Assembly (NCBI GenBank): GCA_947503925.1
Contig: CANNFQ010000015.1
Span: 42,814-106,813, forward strand
Source: an uncultured Paracoccaceae bacterium
GTDB taxonomy: Bacteria; Pseudomonadota; Alphaproteobacteria; Rhodobacterales; Rhodobacteraceae
Direction: 5' to 3'
DNA: 64,000 nt
Part shown: in pieces, positions 45,609 through 55,514 of the stretch
Layout: every line of letters starts with the position of its first letter
Position numbering within the stretch: position 1 is the stretch's first letter
Made by a program: the position numbers and the translations under genes
The notes under the pieces: generated by a model
Database searches by the model: none
The model's input: only the letters and a program-made list of their open reading frames with translations
What the model was told of the DNA's origin: nothing

Positions 45609-46370
45609 ATGCGCGCATTGCTGACTTGCCTGCCCCTGTTGGCCAATCCTGCGGTCGCGCTGGAACTGACCTATATCGACAGCTATGACCTGAACCGTCC
45701 GGCCAGTCTGGATTACGACCCTACTTTCTGTGGACTCTGGATCGCGAATGAAGGGCCAGAAGTCATGCTGGTCACCCTACAAGGCGAAGAACTGCGCCGT
45801 TTCGGTAGCGATTTGTCCCGAATCAAGGCCATCACGGTCGAGGGCGACGCACTACTGGTGGCTGATGGGCTGGGCGGGTTTCAACGGCTCAGCAAGGATG
45901 GCGTGGCGCTGGCCGATCCGTTCAAGGTGGATATGCCATGGGCGGATACCGAGGGGCTCGCCATCGATGCTGATGGCACGATCATCATGGTTGAGGATGA
46001 TCCGGAACGGATGACATGGCTGTCCCCCGATGGGGCGATCATCCGGCAGATCAGCACGCTTGATCTGGATCCGCCCCTGACCGAGGCGCAGGGCATCGCC
46101 CGCGATCCGCGCACAGGATATCTGCTGATCGTGGATGATTGGGAAGGGACCAACAGTCTTTATGAATTCGATGGTGAGGGTACACTGCTTGGCACCACAT
46201 CGCTGCTGCACTATGGCAACGATCCCGAAGGTATCGCCATCCGCCCAGGGTCAAACCAGATTTTCATCGCCTTTGACAGCGGGGCCAGTATCGCATCTTT
46301 CACCTATTTGCCCACCTTGCCGGTTGGGGCAGATCCGCTACCTACGATCTCGGATTGCCTGATGTTCTGA
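45609..46370 (+). CDS. Secreted SdiA-regulated-like beta-propeller protein
   Basis: A 253-residue exported protein. A signal peptide ends near residue 18 (LLANPAVAL). The remainder repeats propeller-like strands: LDYDPTFCGLWIANEG, GLAIDADGTIIMVEDDPERM, GIARDPRTGYLLIVDDWEG and GIAIRPGSNQIFIAFD. This fits the esterase-like/SdiA-regulated propeller family. GACAAGGAGG precedes the ATG. It is divergent from the SDR-photolyase pair across 61 bases and overlaps the convergent DUF1194 gene by 33 bases at its end. Confidence 0.78.
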   Translation: MRALLTCLPLLANPAVALELTYIDSYDLNRPASLDYDPTFCGLWIANEGPEVMLVTLQGEELRRFGSDLSRIKAITVEGDALLVADGLGGFQRLSKDGVALADPFKVDMPWADTEGLAIDADGTIIMVEDDPERMTWLSPDGAIIRQISTLDLDPPLTEAQGIARDPRTGYLLIVDDWEGTNSLYEFDGEGTLLGTTSLLHYGNDPEGIAIRPGSNQIFIAFDSGASIASFTYLPTLPVGADPLPTISDCLMF

Positions 46371-47042
46371 CGACCCGATATCAGCAAGCTGATCGGTCAC
46401 TTCCCGCAGCAGCTTTTGCAGGATGGCCCGCGGATAGTCGGTATAGTCCGATGCGCGGATCACAAATGCACCTGGCCCGGTGATCACTGACTGGCGAAAA
46501 TAGCCGACCAATCCGTCAACATCACTCTCGATGGCGAGCCCATTGACGACAATGGCCGCCGCCTTCAATGCAGGGCGCATATCCTGCGGCAGGACACCTT
46601 CGTTTGATACGCCGTCGGCGGAAATATCGATCACATGCTGCGCGCAGTCGGGCACATCGACAAAACTGGACATGGCAAGCTGCATCGCCTCGCCGATTGC
46701 AGTCGAAAAATCGCGCCATCCGCGTTCAATACGGGCCACATCCGACGCGAGTTGGTCCACATCCGCAAAACTCTCGATCCGCCGCCAGGGGAGAGAGATG
46801 TGCTGCCGTGACGATCCGGTCCATTGCATCACCATGACAGCCACAAGCCCACGCACAAGCGCTTCTGACACCGCAGGGTCGCGCAGGGCGGCGGCCAACC
46901 CGTCCACTTGCAGGCGATATTCCTCTGCATTGACCGATCCGGACACGTCAAAGGCCAATGCAAGCGCCAAATCGCATGCCATTGCCGGTGTGGTAAAGCC
47001 GACCGACCCGGCTGCGGTCAAGATTTTGAGGAATCCGTGCAT
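46338..47042 (-). CDS. DUF1194 von Willebrand A-like secreted protein
   Basis: A 234-residue exported protein. The signal peptide ends in ...TTPAMA near residue 22. A von Willebrand A-type domain follows, with the MIDAS motif DVSGSV (about residues 32-37), GRDFSTAIGEAM-like segment (WRDFSTAIGEAM) and the ISADGVSNEG strand. DUF1194 proteins are common in Rhizobiales and Rhodobacteraceae, function unknown. Its last 33 bases overlap the end of the convergent propeller gene. Confidence 0.85.
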   Translation of the reverse strand: MHGFLKILTAAGSVGFTTPAMACDLALALAFDVSGSVNAEEYRLQVDGLAAALRDPAVSEALVRGLVAVMVMQWTGSSRQHISLPWRRIESFADVDQLASDVARIERGWRDFSTAIGEAMQLAMSSFVDVPDCAQHVIDISADGVSNEGVLPQDMRPALKAAAIVVNGLAIESDVDGLVGYFRQSVITGPGAFVIRASDYTDYPRAILQKLLREVTDQLADIGSSEHQAIRDRR

Positions 47043-47134
47043 TGGGACAGCTTAGGCGATTTCAGCTGTCATAAAACATCGGTTTCGGCAATTCATGACT
47101 TTTCAACCATTGAAACATTTGTATAGTCGCAGCC

Positions 47135-47215
47135 ATGATGAACCGCGCACATATCCCAAGCAGAGGCCCGAAGGGTCTGCTTTTGCGCGACATCCTACTT
47201 CTTAGCAGCCTCTGA
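47135..47215 (+). CDS. leuL: leucine-rich leader peptide of the leu operon
   Basis: A 26-residue frame starting ATGATG and ending TGA at 47213. Its second half is GLLLRDILLLSSL: seven of the last twelve codons are leucine (CTG CTT TTG, CTA CTT CTT, CTC). It stands 67 bases before a cupin gene that is followed by leuA. There is no Shine-Dalgarno, but TATAGT at 47122-47127 would place transcription start at about the ATG, so the mRNA could be leaderless, as reported for trpL in Sinorhizobium. Ribosome stalling at the leucine codons would sense leucyl-tRNA. Confidence 0.8.
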   Translation: MMNRAHIPSRGPKGLLLRDILLLSSL

Positions 47216-47244
47216 GCGTGCCATTCGGCGCGACCGCTCAGAGG
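47161..47244 (+). promoter_or_regulatory. alternative hairpins of the leu leader (attenuator)
   Basis: CCTCTGAGC (47209-47217) pairs perfectly with GCTCAGAGG (47236-47244). The same left arm (GCCTCTG, 47208-47214) can instead pair with CAGAGGC inside the peptide frame (47161-47167). A further 6-base pairing, CTTAGC (47201-47206) with GCTAAG (47268-47273), covers the cupin ribosome-binding site. These are mutually exclusive structures around the leucine codons. No T-run follows, so control may be at translation or by a non-canonical terminator. Confidence 0.55.
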
Positions 47245-47281
47245 GGACCAGCGCCAAAACACGTCTAGCTAAGGAATAATC

Positions 47282-47638
47282 ATGAAAACGATCAATCTCG
47301 CTGAGAAACTCAGCCTGTTCGATACCCATTGGGACCCCAAAGTGGTGTCCGCCTATAACGACAACGATGTCATGGTCGTGAAGTTTCAGGGCGAATTTCC
47401 CTTTCACAAACACGACAGTACAGATGACTTCTTTCTTGTCCTTGATGGCGAGATGTTCATGGACCTTGAAGGTCAGGACAGTGTGAAAGTGAGCGCAGGC
47501 GAGCTTTTCATCGTCCCGCAGGGCGTCGTACACCGCCCCCGTGCCGAACAAGAGGTCAAAGTTCTTTTGATCGAACCCAAAGGCGAACCCAATTCCGGCG
47601 ATGCGGACAGACCCGCCGCCCCCAAAGACCATATTTAA
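47282..47638 (+). CDS. Small cupin domain protein in the leu operon
   Basis: A 118-residue single cupin. Metal-binding residues are likely in FPFHKHDSTDDFFLVLDGE and FIVPQGVVHRPRAE. AAGGAA precedes the ATG. It lies between the leucine leader peptide and leuA, 12 bases upstream of the latter. Its role is unknown; its position suggests that leucine controls it with leuA. It may be a small isomerase or a metabolite-binding accessory. Confidence 0.85.
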   Translation: MKTINLAEKLSLFDTHWDPKVVSAYNDNDVMVVKFQGEFPFHKHDSTDDFFLVLDGEMFMDLEGQDSVKVSAGELFIVPQGVVHRPRAEQEVKVLLIEPKGEPNSGDADRPAAPKDHI

Positions 47639-47650
47639 AGGAGCATGATC

Positions 47651-49210
47651 ATGACCAAGGATAAAGTCCTGATCTTCGATACCACCCTGCGCGACGGCGA
47701 ACAGTCCCCGGGTGCCACAATGACCCGTGACGAAAAGCTGGAGATTGCCGAACTTCTGGACGACATGGGCGTCGATATCATCGAAGCCGGTTTTCCCATC
47801 GCCTCTGAGGGTGATTTTAAAGCCGTCAGCGAAATCGCGGGCCGCGCCAAAACATCCGTGATCTGCGGGCTGTCGCGGGCGAATTTTAAAGATATCGACC
47901 GCTGTTGGGAGGCCGTGAAACACGCACGCCAGCCACGCATCCATACCTTTATCGGCACATCGCCGTTGCATCGGGCGATCCCGAACCTGACGCAAGATGA
48001 AATGGCCGACCGCATTCATGACTGCGTCACCCATGCCCGCAACCTGTGTGACAACGTGCAATGGTCATCCATGGATGCGACACGCACCGAAGAGGATTTT
48101 CTGTGCCGCACCGTCGAAATCGCGATCAAGGCGGGTGCGACCACGATCAACATCCCCGACACAGTAGGCTATACCGCCCCGGTCGAATCCGCCGATTTGA
48201 TCCGTATGTTGATCGAAAAGGTGCCGGGTGCAGATCAGGTGATCTTTGCCACCCATTGCCATAATGACCTTGGCATGGCTACGGCCAATTCGCTGGCCGC
48301 TGTTGAAGGCGGCGCACGCCAGATCGAATGTACGATCAACGGGCTGGGCGAACGGGCCGGGAATACGGCCCTGGAAGAGGTCGTGATGGCCCTGAAAGTG
48401 CGCGGCGATATCATGCCCTATGACACGCAGATCGACACGCGCAAGATTATGAACATCTCGCGCCGGGTCGCGACCGTGTCTGGTTTTGCGGTGCAGTTCA
48501 ACAAGGCCATCGTGGGCAAGAACGCCTTTGCACATGAAAGCGGCATCCATCAGGATGGCATGCTGAAGAACCGCGAGACGTTCGAGGTGATGAAGCCTGA
48601 GGATGTTGGCCTGTCTGGCACATCCCTGCCCCTGGGCAAACATTCGGGGCGGGCGGCACTGCGGGCGAAACTGTCTGAACTGGGGTTCGATCTGGTCGAC
48701 AATCAGTTGAACGATGTGTTTGTCCGGTTCAAGGATCTGGCAGACCGGAAAAAGGAAGTCTTTGACGACGACCTGATGGCGCTGGTCTATCAAAACGACA
48801 GTGGCGATGACCGGCTCAAGCTGAAATCCCTGCGTGTGGTCTGCGGCACGGATGGTCCGCAAACGGCTGATATGGTGATGGAGGTTGACGGCGCCGATGT
48901 TAAAACATCGGCCACAGGTGACGGACCGGTGGATGCCACATTCAACGCAGTCAAAGCGCTGTTTTCGCATGCGGCCCGGTTGCAGCTTTATCAGGTGAGT
49001 GCCGTGACCGAAGGCACTGATGCGCAGGCAACAGTGTCTGTGCGGATGGAAGAAGACGGGCGGATCGCAACCGGTCAATCGGCGGATACCGATACGGTCG
49101 TCGCCAGCGCCAAGGCCTATATCAACGCGCTCAACCGGTTGCTGGTCCGCCGGGAACAATCCGAACCCGGTTATGACGTAAAAGGTGTCAGCTACAAGGA
49201 CGCAACCTGA
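47651..49210 (+). CDS. leuA: 2-isopropylmalate synthase
   Basis: A 519-residue enzyme for the first committed step of leucine synthesis: acetyl-CoA plus 2-oxoisovalerate. The HMGL-like barrel has [17 protein letters not shown] at the start and the metal-ligand [31 protein letters not shown] follows, and a C-terminal LeuA regulatory domain (about residues 390-510) gives leucine feedback. The ATG at 47651 is better placed for AAGGAG (47637-47642) than the ATG at 47645. It is under the upstream leader peptide. Its stop overlaps the start of the next small gene by one base. Confidence 0.96.
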   Translation: MTKDKVLIFDTTLRDGEQSPGATMTRDEKLEIAELLDDMGVDIIEAGFPIASEGDFKAVSEIAGRAKTSVICGLSRANFKDIDRCWEAVKHARQPRIHTFIGTSPLHRAIPNLTQDEMADRIHDCVTHARNLCDNVQWSSMDATRTEEDFLCRTVEIAIKAGATTINIPDTVGYTAPVESADLIRMLIEKVPGADQVIFATHCHNDLGMATANSLAAVEGGARQIECTINGLGERAGNTALEEVVMALKVRGDIMPYDTQIDTRKIMNISRRVATVSGFAVQFNKAIVGKNAFAHESGIHQDGMLKNRETFEVMKPEDVGLSGTSLPLGKHSGRAALRAKLSELGFDLVDNQLNDVFVRFKDLADRKKEVFDDDLMALVYQNDSGDDRLKLKSLRVVCGTDGPQTADMVMEVDGADVKTSATGDGPVDATFNAVKALFSHAARLQLYQVSAVTEGTDAQATVSVRMEEDGRIATGQSADTDTVVASAKAYINALNRLLVRREQSEPGYDVKGVSYKDAT

Positions 49211-49727
49211 TGCGTTTCGTGGCAGCGGCAGTTGCGGTGTTGATCGCAACCTCAGCAACAGCGCAAAGCCGCTGCCCGACCAGCGCTGATCTGGAAAACG
49301 GAATCATCCTGCGGGATACTTCACAAGGATTCGCTATGAAATATAGCAGATTGCCAAACAGCCTGATCGCAGAACGACGTTTAATCGCAGGCGACACCAC
49401 CGGCGACGCGCTGATGTCGCTGATCTGGACCGCCTTGATCAGACGTTGACCTGGGTGTCACAGGCGTTCGTTTCAGTGGGTGGTGTCGATATCCCGAATG
49501 GGATGATCACCGCGCATTATGCGCGCACAACCACGTATGATATTGGTGATTGTCACTACCAGATTTGGGTGGTCGATGTGACACAGACGTCGTCTCTTGG
49601 CACCACTCGTACACGAAATCACTATGCGCCAGAGCTTGGCCTGATCCTGACGGTCCAACGGCTGGACGAAGGCGGATCTGTCATTTCCGAATTGGTGTTT
49701 GACGAAGTGCAGATCGCCCCCAACTAG
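49210..49727 (+). pseudogene. small secreted protein gene broken by a frameshift
   Basis: Two frames appear to be one gene. The first (49210-49449) starts [20 protein letters not shown], a clear signal peptide, and contains a Cys. The second (frame of 49446-49727) continues LDRLDQTLTWVSQAF... and ends ...VFDEVQIAPN. Upstream of the TTG at 49446 the second frame is open and protein-like back to about 49400. A one-base shift near 49400-49430 would join them into about 172 residues. No family recognised. It may be a pseudogene, a sequencing error or, less likely, programmed. It starts in a TGATG overlap with leuA. Confidence 0.6.
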
Positions 49728-49838
49728 CTGCTGCGTTGAATTATGTCGATAATTTACATTTTTTTCGCTACTATTGCGGCTTTCTGCATTATTTTTGTTG
49801 AAAAAGTACAAGCGGCAACATGCCGCCGCGTTCATTAA

Positions 49839-50978
<1,140 letters not shown>

Positions 50979-50997
50979 CGCCCGACCGGGGTTCACC

Positions 50998-51909
50998 TTG
51001 GCTAAGGATAAGAACAGCGAAGACTATGTTGGCCCGATCCGCAGATTGCTGGTCGGGATCGTCCTGCTTGCGCTGATGGGCACATTTCTGATCTGGCGCA
51101 TCGACAGCCCGCGGGTCGAACGATTTCGGGCCGCAGCCATTGACAAGATCGTCCCATCCTTTGACTGGGCCATGGCCCCGATCACCGGCATTGCCAACCT
51201 GATCAGCGATTTCCAAAGCTATCAACAACTGGCCGCCCAGAACCAGGACCTGCGCCGCGAGTTGCAGCAGATGAAAGCCTGGAAAGAAGCCGCGTTGCAG
51301 CTGGAGCAGGAAAACGCAAAGCTGTTGGGCCTTAACAATGTGCAGATTGACCCGCAGCTGACCTATGTCACCGGCGTGGTCATTACTGATAGCGGATCAC
51401 CCTTTCGGCAATCCGTGCTGGTCAATGTTGGGCAGCGGGATGGCATCGTCGACGGCTGGCCCACGATGGATGGCATTGGCCTTGTCGGCCGCATCGCGGG
51501 CGTTGGGCAGGATACCAGCCGGGTGATGTTGCTGACCGATACGTCCAGCCGCATTCCGGTGACAATCCAGCCATCGGGCCAAAAGGCCATTCTAGCCGGT
51601 GACAACACGCTGACCCCGCCGCTGGAATTTTTGGAAGATACCGCCCTGATCCGTCCTGGCGACCGGGTCGTTTCATCAGGTGACGGTGGCGTTTTCCCGG
51701 CTGACCTGCTGGTCGGTCAGGTCGCACTTGGCAATGACCGCCGCTTGCGCGTGCGGCTTGCTGCTGATTATCAGCGGTTGGAGTTCCTGCGCGTGTTGCG
51801 CGCCCAACCGCATGAGGAAATCAATGATCCGGGCCGTCTATTAACCCCGGAAACCGAATTCTTTGGCCCTGCCGCCCTGACCAGTCTGGGAGGTGGGGCT
51901 GATGGCTGA
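50998..51909 (+). CDS. mreC: Rod shape-determining protein MreC
   Basis: A 303-residue bitopic protein. One transmembrane helix (about residues 17-36) is followed by a coiled coil (about 75-110, QDLRRELQQMKAWKEAALQL) and two beta-barrel domains. The conserved VGQRDGIVDGWPTM and GLVGRIAGVGQDTSRVMLLT are present. The start codon is TTG at 50998, 19 bases after mreB. The end overlaps mreD by 8 bases. Confidence 0.95.
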   Translation: MAKDKNSEDYVGPIRRLLVGIVLLALMGTFLIWRIDSPRVERFRAAAIDKIVPSFDWAMAPITGIANLISDFQSYQQLAAQNQDLRRELQQMKAWKEAALQLEQENAKLLGLNNVQIDPQLTYVTGVVITDSGSPFRQSVLVNVGQRDGIVDGWPTMDGIGLVGRIAGVGQDTSRVMLLTDTSSRIPVTIQPSGQKAILAGDNTLTPPLEFLEDTALIRPGDRVVSSGDGGVFPADLLVGQVALGNDRRLRVRLAADYQRLEFLRVLRAQPHEEINDPGRLLTPETEFFGPAALTSLGGGADG

Positions 51910-52441
51910 ATTCGCACCGACAAAAACCTGGGTTCAGCGGGGTGTGTTTGTGGCGCTCGCCTTTGTGATCATCGTGGTCCAGCTGGTCCCGTTGGACATG
52001 CGCCCTGATATCTGGGCAGCCCCGGATATCCTGCTGGCTGCTACGCTGGCTTGGGTCGCGCGTCGCCCGGCTTATCTGCCGATTTTTATCATTGCCGCGA
52101 TTTTTCTGGTCACCGATCTGTTGTTTCAACGACCACCGGGCCTTTGGGCCGCTTTGGTCGTGATCCTGACAGAGGCGATCCGCAAACGTTCCGACGGCAT
52201 TCGCAATATGCCGCTGATCCTTGAATGGGGCATGATTGGTTTCGGCATTGCCGCTATCACGGTCGCGAACCGGCTTGTGTTGGCCATCGTAATGACGCCG
52301 CAAGCCCCGCTAGGTCTGACATTGATCCAGATGATCGCCACGATCCTAGCCTATCCGCTGGTCGTCCTGATCGCGCATTTCGGATTTGGCATTTCCCGCC
52401 CCGCCCCCGGCCAATTGGACAGCAGGGGGCAGCGGATATGA
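51902..52441 (+). CDS. mreD: Rod shape-determining protein MreD
   Basis: A 179-residue membrane protein with about five membrane segments, beginning VFVALAFVIIVVQLVPLD. RPDIWAAPDILLAATLAWV is a typical MreD segment. It binds MreC and is part of the rod complex. ATG 51902 lies within the end of mreC; its stop overlaps the mrdA start as ATGA. Confidence 0.92.
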   Translation: MAEFAPTKTWVQRGVFVALAFVIIVVQLVPLDMRPDIWAAPDILLAATLAWVARRPAYLPIFIIAAIFLVTDLLFQRPPGLWAALVVILTEAIRKRSDGIRNMPLILEWGMIGFGIAAITVANRLVLAIVMTPQAPLGLTLIQMIATILAYPLVVLIAHFGFGISRPAPGQLDSRGQRI

Positions 52442-54378
52442 AACGCGCACCCAAGGACAATATTGAAAGCGCCCGCATCATCGGGCGGCGCGCGCTGGTT
52501 GTTGGCGGTGGTCAGCTCGGGATCATCGGCGCCTTGGGCCTGCGCCTGCGTGCGATGCAGGTTGAACAGGCTGATGAATTCCGCCTGCTGGCCGAAGAAA
52601 ACCGGATCAATATTCGCCTGCTGCCGCCAGAGCGGGGCATGATTTTTGATCGCAACGGCATTCCTGTTGCTGACAATGAGCAAAATTACCGGGTCGTCAT
52701 GGTCCGCGAGGATGCGGGTGACATTGGCGAGGTATTGGCTAAGCTGACCGAGCTGGTCGAAATTGATCCCAATAACCTGACCCGCGCGATGGAAGAGATG
52801 CAGCGACGCTCACCGTTCGTCCCTGTCACTATCGCCGACCGGCTGAGCTGGGACGATGTCGCGCGCATCAATCTTAACACGCCCACATTGCCCGGCATTT
52901 CGGCTGAGGTTGGGTTGAGCCGGGTTTATCCATGGGGGGCCGATCTGGCCCATGTTGTCGGCTATGTTGGACCCGTCAGCGACTATGACCTGAGCCGGAT
53001 TGACGATGACGACCCGCTGCTGCAGATCCCAAAATTCCAGATTGGCAAGACCGGATCGGAAAATAAGCTGGAACATACGCTGCGTGGCAGCGCGGGCACC
53101 CGCCGGATCGAAGTGAACGCCGCAGGTCGTATCATGCGCGAACTTGACCGGCAGGAGGGCGATCCGGGCAAGGATATTCAGCTGACCCTCGACAGCCGCC
53201 TGCAATCTTATGTGCAGGCCCGTCTGGATGGTGAAAGTGCTGGCGCGGTGGTGATCGATCTGGAAAATGGCGATTTGCGCGCGATCGCCTCTGCCCCGGC
53301 TTTTGATCCCAACCTCTTTGTGCGTGGCATCTCGAACACTGACTGGAAGGCGCTGAACGCCGACAAATATCGCCCACTGGCAGCCAAGGCTGTGCAGGGG
53401 ACCTATCCGCCCGGCTCAACCTTCAAGATGGTCACCGCGATGGCGGCCATGGAGGCTGGTGTCGTCGCCGCGGATGAAACTGTGTACTGCCCCGGATATA
53501 CGGATGTCTTCAACATCCGTTTCCATTGCTGGAAACGGGGCGGGCATGGCAATATCAATCTGCACGAAAGCCTGAAACAGTCCTGCGATTGCTATTACTA
53601 TGAAATCGCCCAGCGCGTTGGCATCGACAAGATGGCTGAAATGGCACGCAAACTGGGCCTAGGGATCAAGCATGATCTGCCCTTGTCCGCCGTCGCCCGT
53701 GGCCTTGCCCCTGACAAGGCCTGGAAACGCGAGGTTCGGGATGAAGAATGGCGCATCGGTGATACGGTCAACGCCTCTATCGGGCAGGGTTATGTGCTTG
53801 CCTCGCCATTGCAACTGGCAGTGATGAGCGCGCGAATTGCCACGGGGCGCGAGGTGACCCCAAGACTGGTACGTCTGATTGATGGTGTCGAACAACCCAG
53901 TGGATTGGGCGAAAGCCTTGGGATCAATGAAAACACACTGCGGCGCATCCGCGCCTCGATGAATGATGTGTGTAACCATCGGCGCGGCACAGCCTATGGG
54001 TCACGGATTACGACCGAAGAATACAAGATGGCAGGCAAAACGGGCACCAGCCAGGTCCGCCGCATCACCCCCGAAGAACGCGCCGCAGGTGTAACCAAGA
54101 ACGAAGACCTGCCATGGGAACGCCGCGATCACGCGCTGTTTGTCAGTTTCGCCCCTTATGACAAGCCGCGCTATGCCCTGTCGGTTGTTGTCGAACATGG
54201 CGGCGGTGGGTCGCGCGCGGCGGCCCCGATTGCGCGCGATATCATGTTGCAAGCGCTTTATGGCGGCCCACCCCCGCTTGAGGCTTATCCAGCCGGTGTC
54301 CGCGACAAGATCGCCGAACAGCAACGCCGGATTGAGGCGCGGGTTCCACCCGGTTCAAAAGGTCTGGGCCGGGCATGA
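52438..54378 (+). CDS. mrdA: Penicillin-binding protein 2 (MrdA)
   Basis: A 646-residue class B transpeptidase for side-wall elongation. A signal anchor lies near residues 18-40, the dimerisation domain follows, then the catalytic domain. The SxxK motif is S327-TFK, the SxN-type motif SCD and the KTGT motif about 534-537. The start ATG 52438 is set by the ATGA overlap with mreD; the longer open frame starting at 52225 lies within mreD and is not used. RodA, its glycosyltransferase partner, is next. Confidence 0.97.
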   Translation: MKRAPKDNIESARIIGRRALVVGGGQLGIIGALGLRLRAMQVEQADEFRLLAEENRINIRLLPPERGMIFDRNGIPVADNEQNYRVVMVREDAGDIGEVLAKLTELVEIDPNNLTRAMEEMQRRSPFVPVTIADRLSWDDVARINLNTPTLPGISAEVGLSRVYPWGADLAHVVGYVGPVSDYDLSRIDDDDPLLQIPKFQIGKTGSENKLEHTLRGSAGTRRIEVNAAGRIMRELDRQEGDPGKDIQLTLDSRLQSYVQARLDGESAGAVVIDLENGDLRAIASAPAFDPNLFVRGISNTDWKALNADKYRPLAAKAVQGTYPPGSTFKMVTAMAAMEAGVVAADETVYCPGYTDVFNIRFHCWKRGGHGNINLHESLKQSCDCYYYEIAQRVGIDKMAEMARKLGLGIKHDLPLSAVARGLAPDKAWKREVRDEEWRIGDTVNASIGQGYVLASPLQLAVMSARIATGREVTPRLVRLIDGVEQPSGLGESLGINENTLRRIRASMNDVCNHRRGTAYGSRITTEEYKMAGKTGTSQVRRITPEERAAGVTKNEDLPWERRDHALFVSFAPYDKPRYALSVVVEHGGGGSRAAAPIARDIMLQALYGGPPPLEAYPAGVRDKIAEQQRRIEARVPPGSKGLGRA

Positions 54379-55514
54379 GTTATCTTGAGTATAATACCAA
54401 GTTCGTCCCCACCGGCCTGCGCAAGCTGTGGTATCTGAACTGGCCAATTATCATGCTGCTAGTGGCCGTGTCCGCCTTTGGCTTTCTGATGCTTTATTCC
54501 GTGGCAGGTGGTTCCCCCACCCCGTGGATGGAACCGCAGATGAAGCGTTTTGCCATGGGGCTGGCCCTGATGATTTTCGTGGCCATGGTGCCGATCTGGT
54601 TCTGGCGCAACATGGCATTTGTGGCCTTCGGCGGGTCGATTTTGCTGTTGCTGGCGGTTGAATTCTTTGGCGAGGTCAACATGGGTGCCCAGCGCTGGAT
54701 CAATCTGGGTTTTATGCGCCTGCAACCGTCCGAGCTGACCAAGATTACCTTGGTCATGTTTTTGGCCGCCTATTACGACTGGCTGCCAAATAACAAAGTG
54801 TCGCACCCGTTTTGGGTCGCCCAGCCAGTTCTGTTCATTCTGGCCCCCGTGGCCATGGTACTGAACCAACCTGATCTTGGGACCGCCCTGCTCTTGTTGA
54901 TGGGAGGGGCGACGGTGATGTTTCTGGCGGGTGTCCACTGGGCCTATTTTGCGACGGTCATCGGTGGCGGGGTGGCGGCGATTGCCGCTGTGTTTCAAAG
55001 CCGTGGCACAGCGTGGCAATTGTTGAAGGATTACCAATATCGCCGCATCGATACGTTTCTGGACCCATCCAATGATCCGTTGGGAGCCGGTTACCATATC
55101 ACGCAGGCCAAGATTGCCTTGGGCTCCGGCGGTTGGACTGGCCGTGGGTTTATGCAGGGCACCCAAAGCCGTCTGAATTTCCTACCCGAAAAACACACCG
55201 ATTTCATCTTTACAACCTTGGCCGAGGAGTTTGGGTTTGTTGGTGCCTTCACACTGCTGGTCCTGTATCTGCTGATTGTGGCCTTTTGCGTGGTCACCGC
55301 CCTGACGAACAGGGATCGGTTCGCCTCTCTCCTGACGCTCGGAATTGCTATGACCTTCTTTTTATTCTTTGCCGTGAATATGGCGATGGTCACAGGGCTG
55401 GCCCCGGTTGTGGGTGTGCCCCTGCCCCTTGTCAGCTATGGCGGGTCCGCAATGCTGGTTCTTCTGGTGGCTTTTGGACTGGTCCAAAGCGCCCATGTGC
55501 ATAAGCCCCGCTGA
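54375..55514 (+). CDS. rodA: Peptidoglycan polymerase RodA
   Basis: A 379-residue SEDS glycosyltransferase with about ten membrane helices. NMGAQRWINLGFMRLQPSEL and LPEKHTDFIFTTLAEEFGF are the SEDS landmarks, with the catalytic Asp in the KHTDF region. It polymerises glycan strands with MrdA. It overlaps mrdA by 4 bases and the next gene by one base (TGATG). Confidence 0.97.
   Translation: MSYLEYNTKFVPTGLRKLWYLNWPIIMLLVAVSAFGFLMLYSVAGGSPTPWMEPQMKRFAMGLALMIFVAMVPIWFWRNMAFVAFGGSILLLLAVEFFGEVNMGAQRWINLGFMRLQPSELTKITLVMFLAAYYDWLPNNKVSHPFWVAQPVLFILAPVAMVLNQPDLGTALLLLMGGATVMFLAGVHWAYFATVIGGGVAAIAAVFQSRGTAWQLLKDYQYRRIDTFLDPSNDPLGAGYHITQAKIALGSGGWTGRGFMQGTQSRLNFLPEKHTDFIFTTLAEEFGFVGAFTLLVLYLLIVAFCVVTALTNRDRFASLLTLGIAMTFFLFFAVNMAMVTGLAPVVGVPLPLVSYGGSAMLVLLVAFGLVQSAHVHKPR

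Noticed and set aside
47209..47244. leu leader hairpin as an ordinary intrinsic terminator
   Set aside because: The 9-bp stem is perfect, but GGGGACCAG rather than a T-run follows, so I list it as an attenuator element only.
48065..49258. 397-codon open frame antisense to leuA
   Set aside because: It lies wholly against leuA, has no ribosome-binding site of note and reads as low-complexity shadow sequence.
52225..52437. longer N-terminus of PBP2
   Set aside because: The extension lies inside mreD in another frame; the ATGA overlap at 52438 gives the normal PBP2 start.
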